From Nocardiopsis dassonvillei_B (GTDB lineage: Bacteria > Actinomycetota > Actinomycetes > Streptosporangiales > Streptosporangiaceae), in assembly GCF_964273065.1 (NCBI RefSeq), contig NZ_OZ186815.1:3844001-3908000 (forward strand): a stretch of DNA of 64,000 bases. Reading direction: 5' to 3'. This document shows, one piece after another, positions 8,344-16,116 of the stretch; positions within the stretch are counted from its first letter, which is position 1; every line of letters begins with the position of its first letter. The notes beneath the pieces were generated by a model, which had not been told where the DNA came from, ran no database searches, and saw only the letters and a list, made by a program, of their open reading frames with translations. The translations under genes were made by a program, and so were the position numbers.

Positions 8344-9057
8344 TCAGGCCAGGCAGCGCAGGATGTGGAAACCCTCGCCGAAGGCGACGCCGGCCTGCAT
8401 GCCGCGCAGGACGGCCAGGCTGCGCAGGGTCAGCTCCGAGCGGGTGTGGGGATGGCGGTGGCTCTGGGACCCGTACAGCTCCATGCCGAGGAGCTTGTCC
8501 CCCATCTCCTTCTCGGACAGCTCGACGATGAGGTTGGGGGAGGGCGCCTGCTCCAGCCGCCACTGGTCGGCGGCCTCCTCGTAGGCCATGACCAGGCGGG
8601 GGTGGTGCCGCACCGTCCGGTCGGAGGGGCGCAGCGCGGTGTGCACCGCCTCGGCGGTCACCTGGTGGTCCTGGTTGTAGCTGGTCCTGTGGGGGGCCAC
8701 GACCATGGTGGGGCGCAGCCGGGAGATGGAGAGCGGACTGGTGCTCTCGATGATCTGGGTGAGGTCCACGCGGGGGACGGCGTCCAGGCGCAGGTGGTAC
8801 TCGTCACCGGGCAGGGCCATGTGCCAGTCGTCCCAGCGGAAGTGGTCCGCGACCTTCTTGATCTCGGCGTAGCGCTCCTCCGCGGTGGAGAAGCCCTTCG
8901 GCGACTGGTCTGCGGTGTCCCCGACGGTCATGAACTGCACGAAGACCTCGGCGCCCGCGGATTTGGCCTTGCTCATGAGGCCGCCGCAGCCGAGCGTCTC
9001 GTCGTCGGGGTGGGGTGCGAAGACCAGGATGCGTTCCTGGCACCAGTCCGTTGTCAT
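8344..9057 (-). CDS. PIG-L/LmbE family N-deacetylase
   Basis: 237-residue zinc-dependent deacetylase-fold protein. The metal-binding motif 'APHPDDETLGCGG' (HPDDE at 16-20) is intact, and the second His motif is 'SYNQDHQVTAEAV'. Family members deacetylate GlcNAc-type sugars (MshB, GlcNAc-PI deacetylase) or mycothiol conjugates. The neighbours (epimerase downstream, WbqC-like upstream, same strand, 100-120 bp gaps) favour a nucleotide sugar or glycan substrate over mycothiol. The ATG at 9057 follows a GGGAAAG. Confidence 0.87.
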   Translation of the reverse strand: MTTDWCQERILVFAPHPDDETLGCGGLMSKAKSAGAEVFVQFMTVGDTADQSPKGFSTAEERYAEIKKVADHFRWDDWHMALPGDEYHLRLDAVPRVDLTQIIESTSPLSISRLRPTMVVAPHRTSYNQDHQVTAEAVHTALRPSDRTVRHHPRLVMAYEEAADQWRLEQAPSPNLIVELSEKEMGDKLLGMELYGSQSHRHPHTRSELTLRSLAVLRGMQAGVAFGEGFHILRCLA

Positions 9058-9178
9058 GCTGCTTTCCCGTCCTTTGCCTACCGAATGGGGGATGCGCGCC
9101 CGCGGTCGGCGGGGCGGTCGCGGGGCGCCTGTGACACGGCGGTCGCGGCCGCCACGGAGAGATCGGTTCGTGTGGAGA

Positions 9179-9994
9179 TCAGTCCTGTGCTCTCGCCCGG
9201 CGGAGGATCTCCAGGGCGTCGGGACCTGCGTTGAGCAGCAGGTCGAGCGCCGACAGCCGGGGAACGAAGTCGTCGGCCTCACGCTGGTGCTGGCGGTAGA
9301 CCGGATGCCGGAACCCCTGCCACTCGACGTCGATCCCGTAGCGCAGCAGGATCTGCGGGTCGAGGTAGTCCCGGGCGCCGTCGCCGGACAGCATGACGTC
9401 CGCTCCGGCCTTGGTGCAGATCTGGGCCAGCAGCTCGCTCTTGCGGCCCGGGAAGTCACCGATCTCGCTCGCGCGCAGGATCGGCGTGTCGATGCCGAAG
9501 CCGCGCATCACCATCCGGGTGGTCGCGATGGCGAGGTCCGCGAGGCTGTCCCACTCCGTTTCGTACAGGTGGGCGATTTCTTCCCTGTATTGGTTCCAGT
9601 AGGGCGTCTTGGGGTAGCAGTGCTCCGCCAGTGCCTTGTAGTGCTTCTCCCTCCATTTCTGGCTGTTGTCAATGACTTTGTCCAGAATCAGGTCGTCTCG
9701 GCTGCCTTGTGTCACCGGAACTGTCAATAGTGTCGGACGGCCACGTCCGGCCACATAGTTGCGGTTTTGCCAGCCTCGCCGTTCGAACTGGACCGTATCG
9801 AGGATGACGAAACGGTCGCAGCGGTCGAGTTTGTCGATCGTTCCCAGCCACGGCAGGTAGTGCGGCTGATGGATCGCCACCCGGACGCGCCGGTCCGGGG
9901 AGGAGTCCGTACCGGTCAGAGGGCCGGTACCGGGTTCTCGACCCGAGTCGGTCGGAGCGGGTTCGGGTGATGGAGAAGCAGAATCGCCGATCAC
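9179..9994 (-). CDS. WbqC-like family protein
   Basis: 271-residue protein with the WbqC/VioB-associated fold. The diagnostic N-terminal motif is 'VAIHQPHYLPWLGTIDKL', followed by 'FVILDTVQFERRGWQNRN', 'LTVPV' and near the C-terminus 'MLSGDGARDYLD'. The family is found in O-antigen and capsule clusters and is linked to amino-acid decoration of aminosugars, but the exact reaction is not established for most members. I chose the GTG at 9994, about 10 nt after AAGGAG. The first 45 residues are Ser/Pro/Thr-rich and probably disordered. Confidence 0.82.
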   Translation of the reverse strand: MIGDSASPSPEPAPTDSGREPGTGPLTGTDSSPDRRVRVAIHQPHYLPWLGTIDKLDRCDRFVILDTVQFERRGWQNRNYVAGRGRPTLLTVPVTQGSRDDLILDKVIDNSQKWREKHYKALAEHCYPKTPYWNQYREEIAHLYETEWDSLADLAIATTRMVMRGFGIDTPILRASEIGDFPGRKSELLAQICTKAGADVMLSGDGARDYLDPQILLRYGIDVEWQGFRHPVYRQHQREADDFVPRLSALDLLLNAGPDALEILRRARAQD

Positions 9995-10274
9995 GCCGTG
10001 CACTCTCCTTGTCTCCGTCCGTCGCGGATCACGCGGGGCCCGGGAGGCCCGGGCCGGCCGGGGATAAACCGACGGCGCGTACGCCCCCGGTCCCCGGTCC
10101 CAAATATCTTCTAATGGGTACCACTTCACGCAAGCCCGTGTATACGATTTCCGTGGCCTACATAGGACGCGAACTCGGGTGAACCCTTCCAGGTGACAGG
10201 GCGTCAACCTATCGTCGACTTAGCGGGTTAATGTCGGTCCGAAACCGATCACTTTCGGGAGGGGTCCCAAGGCT

Positions 10275-11762
10275 GTGCGTATCGTGCGTTTCGTCGGCGG
10301 CCTGCTGGTCGGGCTGATCGCCCTGGCCCTGGCCGCCGCACTCTTCGTCCTCTGGTTCGACTTCGCGACCGACATGGCGGCCGCGGCCGGACTCGGACCC
10401 CTGGGGTACGTGTTCCTGTGGCTGGCCTTCGGCGCCAACCTCCTGCTCTGGACCGCCGTCGGGCTGCTGCGCCTGGGCGACGACTCCGTCCGGGCCGTGC
10501 TGCGGCGTGAGACGCCGGTCGGCGAGCGCCGCGCCGTCCGCGCCCGCGAGCGGGTCCTCGTCGGCTCGGGCGGTCCCGCGGACGACGCGGCCGGCACCGA
10601 CGCCGGGCCGGCCCGGGCCGGGGAGGGCCCCGGGACCGCCACCATCGCCGTGATCATCCCGGCGCACAACGAGGAGCCGGTCATCGGCGGGGCCATCTCC
10701 TCGGCGCTCGGCCTGTTCCCCCGGTGGGACATCTACGTCGTGTCGGACTCCTCCAAGGACTCCACCGCCGACATCGCCGCCAAGACCGGCGTCAACGTCC
10801 TGGAACTGCTCACCAACCGGGGCAAGGCCGGGGCCATCGAGGCCGTCATCGAGGAGTTCGCGCTCACCGAGAACTACGACGCGGTCCTCATCCTCGACGC
10901 CGACACCGAGCTCGACGAGGGGTACGTCGACGGGGTCCGCCGCCAGCTCCAGGACCCCAAGGTGGCCGCCGTCGCCGGGTTCGTGGTGTCGGAGTGGAAG
11001 CCGCGCGAGCGCAGCTTCGTGGGGCGGATGATCTCGGCCTACCGCGACCGCCTGTACTTCATGCTCCAGTACTTCATGCGGTTCGGGCAGACCTGGCGCG
11101 GGACCAACGCGTCGTTCATCGTCCCCGGCTTCGCCAGCGTCTACCGCACCGAGGCCCTGCGGCAGATCGAGGTCAACCCCAAGGGCCTGGTCATCGAGGA
11201 CTTCAACATGACGTTCGAGGTGCAGCACAAGCGCCTGGGACGGATCTCGATGCGGCCGGACACCAAGGCGTACAGCCAGGACCCGTTCACCTTCTCCGAC
11301 TACCGCAAGCAGGTGGGCCGGTGGACCCTGGGGTTCTGGCAGACGGTGCGGCGCCACGGCATCTGGCCCAGCACGTTCTGGGTGTTCCTCGGCCTGTACA
11401 TCCTCGAGGTCGTGGTGGTCTCGGCCATCCTGCTGCTCACCACGGTCGTCGCCGTGTTCGTCCTGGTCGGCACGCTCGCCGGGGAGGCGTTCGTGGCGGT
11501 GCCGTTCGTGGGGACCTCCTTCACCGCGGTCACCGCGTTCCTGCCGCTGACGGCGCTCGCGATGGGCCTGTTCATCCCCGACTACATGCTCACCTGTGTC
11601 ATGACCGCGATCCGGCGGCGGCCGTCGTACCTGGTGTACGGGCTGCTCTTCTTCCCGATCCGGGTCGTGGACGCGTTCATCACGCTCAGGATGCTCCCGA
11701 AGGCGTGGACCGCCGACTCCGACGGCCGGTGGGCCAGCCCGGACCGGGTCGCCAAGAAGTGA
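10275..11762 (+). CDS. Membrane glycosyltransferase, family 2 (processive, PNAG/cellulose-synthase type)
   Basis: 495-residue processive GT2. Two helices lie at about 5-30 and 42-66, the catalytic domain at about 122-355, and three or more helices at about 365-480. The active-site motifs are 'IIPAHNEE', 'DSSKDSTAD', D-x-D at 208-210 ('LILDADTELD'), the acceptor-base motif 'VIEDFNMTFEV' near 307-315 and 'QVGRW' at 346-350. These define inverting polymerases such as PgaC or hyaluronan synthase. The GTG start has GGAGG upstream. It is divergent from the WbqC/PIG-L/epimerase group across 280 bp, so it probably builds the polymer that those enzymes prepare or decorate (inference). Confidence 0.9.
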   Translation: MRIVRFVGGLLVGLIALALAAALFVLWFDFATDMAAAAGLGPLGYVFLWLAFGANLLLWTAVGLLRLGDDSVRAVLRRETPVGERRAVRARERVLVGSGGPADDAAGTDAGPARAGEGPGTATIAVIIPAHNEEPVIGGAISSALGLFPRWDIYVVSDSSKDSTADIAAKTGVNVLELLTNRGKAGAIEAVIEEFALTENYDAVLILDADTELDEGYVDGVRRQLQDPKVAAVAGFVVSEWKPRERSFVGRMISAYRDRLYFMLQYFMRFGQTWRGTNASFIVPGFASVYRTEALRQIEVNPKGLVIEDFNMTFEVQHKRLGRISMRPDTKAYSQDPFTFSDYRKQVGRWTLGFWQTVRRHGIWPSTFWVFLGLYILEVVVVSAILLLTTVVAVFVLVGTLAGEAFVAVPFVGTSFTAVTAFLPLTALAMGLFIPDYMLTCVMTAIRRRPSYLVYGLLFFPIRVVDAFITLRMLPKAWTADSDGRWASPDRVAKK

Positions 11763-11846
11763 CCCCGGCCGGGGGAGGGGGTGAGGGACGGCACGCGCCA
11801 CCCCGGGGACGGCCGGTTCCGGACAGCGTTTAGCCTCGGGGAAGGG

Positions 11847-11866
11847 ACCCCGACCCTCCTCGGGGT
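11847..11866 (+). terminator. Possible terminator after the glycosyltransferase
   Basis: A 7-bp stem (11847-11853 with 11860-11866) with a 6-nt loop lies between the glycosyltransferase and the DUF3817 gene. There is no T-tract, so confidence is low. Confidence 0.3.
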
Positions 11867-11896
11867 GCGAGTCGTCTGAGTGGGTGTGAAGTAGCG

Positions 11897-12310
11897 GTGG
11901 ACAAGAGTCGGGTTTCGTTGGCGTTGTACCGGGTGCTGGCCTATGTGACCGGTGTCTTCCTGCTGGGCCTGACCTTCGTGGCCATGCCCGCCAAGTACCT
12001 CATCGGTGAGACCGCGCGGTTCTCCCTGATGGCCGCGCCGGCCGGGCTGGAGCACTGGTTCGGCCCCGAGTCGCCGCTGATGCTGTTCATCGCCATGCCG
12101 CACGGCTACATCTACATGGTGTACGTGCTGGTGGTGCTGTGGGTCGCCCTGGACCGGCGCTGGAGCGCGCCCAAGACGCTCGGGGTGGTCCTGGCCGGGA
12201 CCATCCCGGTCCTCGGCTTCGTGGTCGAGCACAGGGTGGTCGGGGCGGAGAGGGCCAAGGAGGCCGGGGCGGGCGGCGCCCCGGCTCAGGAACCCGCCGC
12301 CGCGGGCTGA
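11897..12310 (+). CDS. DUF3817 family membrane protein
   Basis: 137-residue membrane protein with three helices (about residues 8-30, 55-82 and 90-110), typical of DUF3817. Conserved features are 'ALYRVLAYVTGVFLLGL' and 'MPHGYIYMVYVLVVL'. The C-terminus is an Ala/Gly/Pro tail. Function is unknown; family members often neighbour respiratory or cytochrome-assembly genes. The GTG start is weakly supported by the upstream sequence. Its last 25 bp overlap the end of the convergent SURF1 gene. Confidence 0.85.
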   Translation: MDKSRVSLALYRVLAYVTGVFLLGLTFVAMPAKYLIGETARFSLMAAPAGLEHWFGPESPLMLFIAMPHGYIYMVYVLVVLWVALDRRWSAPKTLGVVLAGTIPVLGFVVEHRVVGAERAKEAGAGGAPAQEPAAAG

Positions 12311-13092
12311 CCATCGCCCTCCGGGGCCTCCTCCGACGCGGAGGGGGCCCCTTCCGCGTTCCGGGCCGTCCGCGCGTCCGCCAGCTCCCGGCGCATCAGC
12401 AGGACCCAGAACACCAGGGCGGAGACGCCGAACATCGCCCACTGGACGGTGTAGCTCAGGCTGCGCCAGTTGACCGTGAAGCCGGTGGGCGGCTCGGGCG
12501 GCGGCACCGGGGTCAGACCCGCGGTCGCCGGGTCGCCCTCGGGCAGGACCACGTACCCCTCGTAGAGCGGGTGGTCCCACTCGTTGACCAGCAGCGAGGT
12601 GGCGATCCGCTCCACCGTCCCCTCCTCGGTGGCGACGGGGGTGAACCCGCCGTCGGAGACCGGCGGCAGCAGCCAGCCGGTGACGGAGACCTCGCCGCCG
12701 GCGACCTCCGGGGCCTGCGCCCCCTCGGGGACCCAGCCGCGGGCGACGGTGACGGCGGAACCGTCGGCGGTGACCAGCGGCAGGATCACGTCGTGGCCGC
12801 GGGCGCCGTCCTGGGTGCGCGGTACCAGCAGGGTGTCCTCGGGGGCGTAGCGCCCGGTGACGGTGACCGCCGTGTTGGCGAAGGTGTCCGGGTGCATGTA
12901 CTCGCCGGGTTCGAGGAGCCCGTCGAGCGGTACGGCGTCGGCGAGGTCCTCGGCGGGGTTGGTGATGACCTCGCGGTCCGGCTCGAAGGCGCGGACGAAC
13001 TGCCACGAGGTGCCGGCGGCGCACACCGCGGCGACCAGGAGGATGCCGAGGTGGATGCCGATCCATCGGGGACTGAGCAGCGGTGATCTCAC
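12286..13092 (-). CDS. SURF1 family cytochrome c oxidase assembly protein
   Basis: 268-residue inner-membrane protein with the SURF1 layout: an N-terminal helix (about 11-30), a large extracytoplasmic domain, and a C-terminal helix (about 215-235). Recognisable segments are 'GTSWQFVRA', the 'VTVTGRYAPEDTLLVPRTQDG' strand, 'VTVARGWVPEG' and 'NWRSLSYTVQWAMFGV'. SURF1 assists haem delivery to the aa3 oxidase. The GTG start at 13092 begins 'MRSPLLSPRW', as in many homologues. The C-terminal tail is acidic and Ala-rich. It is convergent with DUF3817. Confidence 0.9.
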   Translation of the reverse strand: MRSPLLSPRWIGIHLGILLVAAVCAAGTSWQFVRAFEPDREVITNPAEDLADAVPLDGLLEPGEYMHPDTFANTAVTVTGRYAPEDTLLVPRTQDGARGHDVILPLVTADGSAVTVARGWVPEGAQAPEVAGGEVSVTGWLLPPVSDGGFTPVATEEGTVERIATSLLVNEWDHPLYEGYVVLPEGDPATAGLTPVPPPEPPTGFTVNWRSLSYTVQWAMFGVSALVFWVLLMRRELADARTARNAEGAPSASEEAPEGDGQPAAAGS

Positions 13093-13218
13093 CCGACCAG
13101 GCTATGTCCGCCTCCGGCGGGGCCGGTCATGACCCCGGTTTGACGCTGGCCGCGGCGGCTTGGGGCGGGATGGACGGAGGAATGGCGATCACTTTAAGTA
13201 ATTCCCCGTGACTTAGGG

Positions 13219-13247
13219 TTGTCTGGTGAGGTCGGGGTGGGTAGTGT
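13219..13247 (+). promoter_or_regulatory. Vegetative-type promoter upstream of the two-hairpin RNA
   Basis: TTGTCT (13219-13224) and TAGTGT (13242-13247) are separated by exactly 17 bp, resembling a housekeeping-sigma actinomycete promoter. Transcription would start near 13254. No open reading frame of interest follows on this strand, but two hairpins do. Confidence 0.5.
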
Positions 13248-13328
13248 CTCTACCAACGCGGAACGACAAAGTCGCTCCGGAGCCGCAGGGCACCGAGCGC
13301 ACCGAGCCGACCGCGTGCGGACCTTCCA

Positions 13329-13428
13329 GGCCGCGACTCCAGGGGGGAGGAGTCGCAGGCCGTTTCCCAGAGCGGGGGCTGCTTCCGTACTTTGAGGGGG
13401 GATGCGGAAGCGGCCCCCGCCGCTTTTT
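13329..13428. ncRNA. Two-hairpin small-RNA locus resembling 6C RNA
   Basis: Hairpin A has an 8-bp stem (13333-13340 with 13349-13356), extended by GGCC/GGCC outside a single bulge, and its loop is six G flanked by A. Hairpin B is a 16-bp stem (13372-13387 with 13405-13420) whose loop also holds exactly six G (13396-13401). Read on the minus strand, these are two hairpins each with CCCCCC in the loop, which is the definition of the actinobacterial 6C RNA. Yet transcription evidence favours plus: a promoter at 13219-13247, one pair in stem B (13380/13412) that is G-U on plus but A-C on minus, and TTTTT at 13424-13428. I leave the strand open. Confidence 0.55.
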
Positions 13429-13433
13429 CCGGC

Positions 13434-13457
13434 GGGGTGCGCCTTCGGGCGCACCCC
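13434..13457 (-). terminator. Hairpin with TTCG loop after a small membrane-protein gene
   Basis: A 10-bp perfect stem (13434-13443 with 13448-13457) closes a TTCG tetraloop, 16 bp after the stop of the minus-strand small gene. It could terminate that gene, separating it from the two-hairpin RNA locus. Confidence 0.55.
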
Positions 13458-13473
13458 GTCCGCGTGTCCGGGG

Positions 13474-13659
13474 TCACCGGGCGGTGCCCGCGGCGTTCCG
13501 GGCCAGGGGGAGGGCGTAGGAGAGGGCGACGCCGAAGCAGGCGGAGAGGGAGACGCCCAGGAGGAGGTCGGTGAGGACGGCGGCGAAGCCCATGCCGATC
13601 GCCAGTCCGAGGGAGAGGCCGAGGGTCCAGTCGGGGGAGGTGCTCTGTGTCTTCGTCAT
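13474..13659 (-). CDS. Small two-helix membrane protein, unknown
   Basis: 61-residue predicted membrane protein. A short polar N-terminus ('MTKTQSTSPDW') is followed by two hydrophobic helices at about 13-32 and 36-52 and a short Arg-containing tail. The ATG at 13659 is preceded by GAGGA; an ATG three codons earlier is possible. I do not recognise the family. The consistent start, hydrophobic pattern and following hairpin favour a real gene. Confidence 0.6.
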   Translation of the reverse strand: MTKTQSTSPDWTLGLSLGLAIGMGFAAVLTDLLLGVSLSACFGVALSYALPLARNAAGTAR

Positions 13660-13728
13660 GTGCACCATCCTCGCCGCCGGGACTCCGGGCCGGTAGAAGC
13701 CGTTGTCACCGGTCCGGGATGACGGTTG

Positions 13729-13974
13729 TCACCCCGGACACGGAGATCCCTCCCACTCCGCTTCGGGCGACGTCCCGCACGGAGTGTTCCCGCACGTCGG
13801 AGAGTGTCGGGCGGCGTACTCCCTGGGAGCGGGGTCGACGGTCTCCTTCCCGGTGCGTGCTCCGGAGAGTCCCGTGGCCGCCTGGAGCGCCTCATCGTCG
13901 ATGTCGATCCGGGTCAGGGCCGTGGCCGCCTCATGGTGGTGTACCCGGCCGGTACAGGTCGGGTACACCACCAT
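13729..13974 (-). pseudogene. Decayed VapB-type antitoxin fragment
   Basis: In the 81-codon frame, residues about 20-58 read like the N-terminal half of a VapB antitoxin of the DUF2191 type: 'TRIDIDDEALQAATGLSGA' followed by 'TGKETVDPAPREYAARH'. Intact members have ...KKETVNLALREYAARH..., so the NLAL-to-DPAP change breaks the helix, and the rest of the frame is unrelated. No PIN toxin follows. The frame starts inside a perfect inverted repeat (13930-13977), as expected for an autoregulated antitoxin operator. I read it as a remnant of a toxin-antitoxin locus. Confidence 0.55.
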
Positions 13975-13977
13975 GAG
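13930..13977. repeat. Perfect 18-bp inverted repeat
   Basis: Arms 13930-13947 and 13960-13977 are exact reverse complements around a 12-bp spacer. The right arm contains the ATG of the antitoxin-like fragment, and the arms carry GTGTAC, a common feature of VapB operators. It also lies 16 bp from the end of the frameshifted DinB-like gene and could terminate it. Confidence 0.8.
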
Positions 13978-13993
13978 ATGGAGAACGCGCAGG

Positions 13994-14517
13994 TCAGCCC
14001 ATGGTCTTCTGGCCGTCGAGGGACTCGCGGATGATGTCGGCGTGGCCGCAGTGCTGGGCGGTCTCCCTCAGGATGTGCAGGAGCACGTCGCGGACCGACC
14101 AGGAGGCGCCCTCCTCGAACCACGGGGCCTCCGGGAGCGGGTGGCTCCCCTCCAGGTCGGGCAGGGAGAGGACGTACTCCTCGGTCGCGGCCGCGGTCCG
14201 CTCGTACTCGGCCAGCACGCCCTCCAGGGTCTCGCCCTCCAGCAGGGCGAAGCTGTCGGCCTGCACCTTCCAGCTCTCCGGGTCCTCGTAGTCGACCGGC
14301 TCCGCGGCGGACCGTCCTGGGCGAACCGGATCCAGTTCCGCTCCGCCGCCGTCACGTGCTTCACCAGCCCCGCCAGGGTCAGCTCGCTGGCGGTGGTGCG
14401 CCGGGTCGCCTGCTCCTCGTCGAGCCCCCCGAGGGTGTGCAGGAGGAAGCCGCGCTGGTCGGAGAGCATCTTCAGGAGGGAGGTGCGCTCGGTGTCCGCC
14501 ATCGTCGCCGTCGCCAT
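13994..14517 (-). pseudogene. DinB-like (DUF664) gene with a single frameshift
   Basis: The first frame from the ATG at 14517 gives 'MATATMADTERTSLLKML', then 'TLAGLVKHVTAAERNWIRFAQDG', a typical DinB/mycothiol-transferase-like N-terminus with the first metal His. The rest continues in another frame: 'EPVDYEDPESWKVQADSFAL', the second half, and 'SVRDVLLHILRETAQHCGHADIIRESLDGQ', with the two C-terminal metal-binding His. Restoring one base within about 14309-14316 (codons D-G-S) joins them into a normal protein of about 174 residues. Everything else looks intact, so this is either a recent mutation or a sequence error. Confidence 0.85.
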
Positions 14518-14659
14518 GGTGTACCGCCTTCGCCTTCGGTGTGTCGGTGGTTCCACCCTAGGAAGGCTGTAGGTCAGTTCCTGTCCTCCAGTCGGAACGA
14601 AAATCGAGAGGGTTCCGACGCTTGCGGATACCCTGGCGTTCTGGCGACTCGGAGGCCTC

Positions 14660-15424
14660 ATGACCATTCCGCTCCAGTACCGGATCGACGGACCGCGGCA
14701 CGCTCCCGTCGTGCTGCTCGTCCCGCCGTTCGGCACCACCCTGTCGGTGTGGGAGCCGCAGATGCCCGAGCTGACCCGCAACCGACGGGTCCTGCGGATC
14801 GACCACCGCGGCCACGGCTCCTCGCCGGCCGCGGGCGGGCCGTGCGGGGTCGAGGACCTGGCACTGGACGTGCTGGCACTGCTGGAGCGGCTGGAGCTGT
14901 CCCGGGTGTCGGCGGTGGGCGCCGGCCTCGCCGCCTCGCTGGTGGTGTGGATCGCCGCCAACTCGCCGCGCACCCTGGAGCGGATCGCCCTGCTGGCCGC
15001 CGCGCCCCGCACGCCCCCCGCACACCGGTGGGACCGCCTGGCGGACCGGGTGCGCGAGGCGGGGATGGAGTCGGTGCTGGCCGACGTGTCGCTGCCCTGG
15101 TTCACCCCCGACCTGGTCGAGGAGCGCCCCGACGTGGTGGAGGCGCTCGTCGGCGAGCTGGGCCGGGTCGACCCCGGCGCGTTCGCGTCGGTGTGCGACG
15201 CGATGCAGGCCATGGACCAGCGGCACCTGGTCGCGGGCGTGCGGGTGCCCGCACTGGTGGTGTCGGCCGCGCACGACCCGATGCTGCCCCCCGGGCACGG
15301 GCGCAGGCTCGCCGACGGTATCGCCGACGCCCGGTTCGAGGTGGTCGCGGGCGCCGCCCACCTGCTCGGGGTGGAGCGGGCGGACCGGGTCAACGAGCTG
15401 CTGGCGGAGCACGTGGCCCCGTGA
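14660..15424 (+). CDS. Alpha/beta-hydrolase fold protein lacking the nucleophile
   Basis: 254-residue alpha/beta-hydrolase related to 3-oxoadipate enol-lactonase-like proteins. The oxyanion region ('LLVPPFGTTLSVWEPQ') and 'RIDHRGHGSS' are conserved, and the acid ('VSAAHDPMLPPGHG') and base ('AGAAHLLGVE') positions are present. The nucleophile elbow, however, reads 'VGAGLAAS' where GHSMGG is expected, so the Ser is replaced by Gly89. It is probably not a standard Ser hydrolase; a non-catalytic or cofactor-free activity is possible. It ends 2 bp before the end of the convergent VOC gene. Confidence 0.87.
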   Translation: MTIPLQYRIDGPRHAPVVLLVPPFGTTLSVWEPQMPELTRNRRVLRIDHRGHGSSPAAGGPCGVEDLALDVLALLERLELSRVSAVGAGLAASLVVWIAANSPRTLERIALLAAAPRTPPAHRWDRLADRVREAGMESVLADVSLPWFTPDLVEERPDVVEALVGELGRVDPGAFASVCDAMQAMDQRHLVAGVRVPALVVSAAHDPMLPPGHGRRLADGIADARFEVVAGAAHLLGVERADRVNELLAEHVAP

Positions 15425-15425
15425 T

Positions 15426-15818
15426 TCAGATGAGCGGGCTGCTGATCTCCAGCAGGTAGCCGTCCGGGTCGCGGAAGTGGGCGGCGCGGGTCCCCCAGGC
15501 CGTCCAGTCGCGCGGCGCCATCACCTGGCGCGCGCCGTCGGCGACCAGCCGGGCGGCGGTGGCGTCCACGTCGTCCACCTCGAACACCACGGCCATGCGG
15601 TCCTGGTGGGGGAGCTCGGGGTCGGCGGTGTCGGTCTCCAGCGCCTCGGCCATGACCTCGCGCTGGTTCAGCGCCAGGCGGGTGGTGGAGGACACGTCGA
15701 ACTCGGCGTAGCGGCTGTACTCGTCGCCGCGCAGCACGGGGAGTTTGAGCACGTCGGAGTAGAAGCGGAAGCAGGCCTCGTAGTCGTTGACGAGGAGCCG
15801 GATGTAGCTGCAGCGCAT
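15426..15818 (-). CDS. VOC family (glyoxalase/bleomycin-resistance fold) protein
   Basis: 130-residue vicinal-oxygen-chelate protein. It begins 'MRCSYIRLLVNDYEACFRFYSDVLKLPV' and ends 'AAHFRDPDGYLLEISSPL', with two beta-alpha-beta-beta-beta modules. The metal Glu of the second module is in 'LLEIS'; the first module lacks a clear metal His, so substrate cannot be guessed. A GGGAGG precedes the ATG at 15818. Confidence 0.88.
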   Translation of the reverse strand: MRCSYIRLLVNDYEACFRFYSDVLKLPVLRGDEYSRYAEFDVSSTTRLALNQREVMAEALETDTADPELPHQDRMAVVFEVDDVDATAARLVADGARQVMAPRDWTAWGTRAAHFRDPDGYLLEISSPLI

Positions 15819-16032
15819 CTTGGGGGCCTCCCAGCGGGATCTGCGGTCTTCCGCACCAGTGTGGGGTCTCGGGTCAAGTCCTACCTGAGTATCCGTACCC
15901 GGTTTCGGGGGCCCCAGGGGTTCCGGCACGGGGCCGGGAGATTTCCGGAAGTCGTCCGGACGCGGCCGCGGCGGCCGTGCTGAGCTGCGCCTGGGCGGCC
16001 CATGGCCCGTCTGCGGCAGGGTGTACCACCTC

Positions 16033-16079
16033 TACATCGATGTATAGCGACTGTTGTCTTCCTTGTAGTACATGTACTA
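16033..16079 (+). promoter_or_regulatory. Two related palindromes upstream of the ABC operon
   Basis: TACATCGATGTA (16033-16044) and TAGTACATGTACTA (16066-16079) are perfect palindromes sharing TACAT/ATGTA half-sites. They end 37 bp before the ABC ATPase start and stand out as AT-rich in GC-rich DNA. They are good candidate operators, most simply for the XRE regulator encoded in the operon (inference). Confidence 0.6.
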
Positions 16080-16116
16080 TCTATCGCAGTAGAGAGACAA
16101 CGAAGGAGGCACGGCC

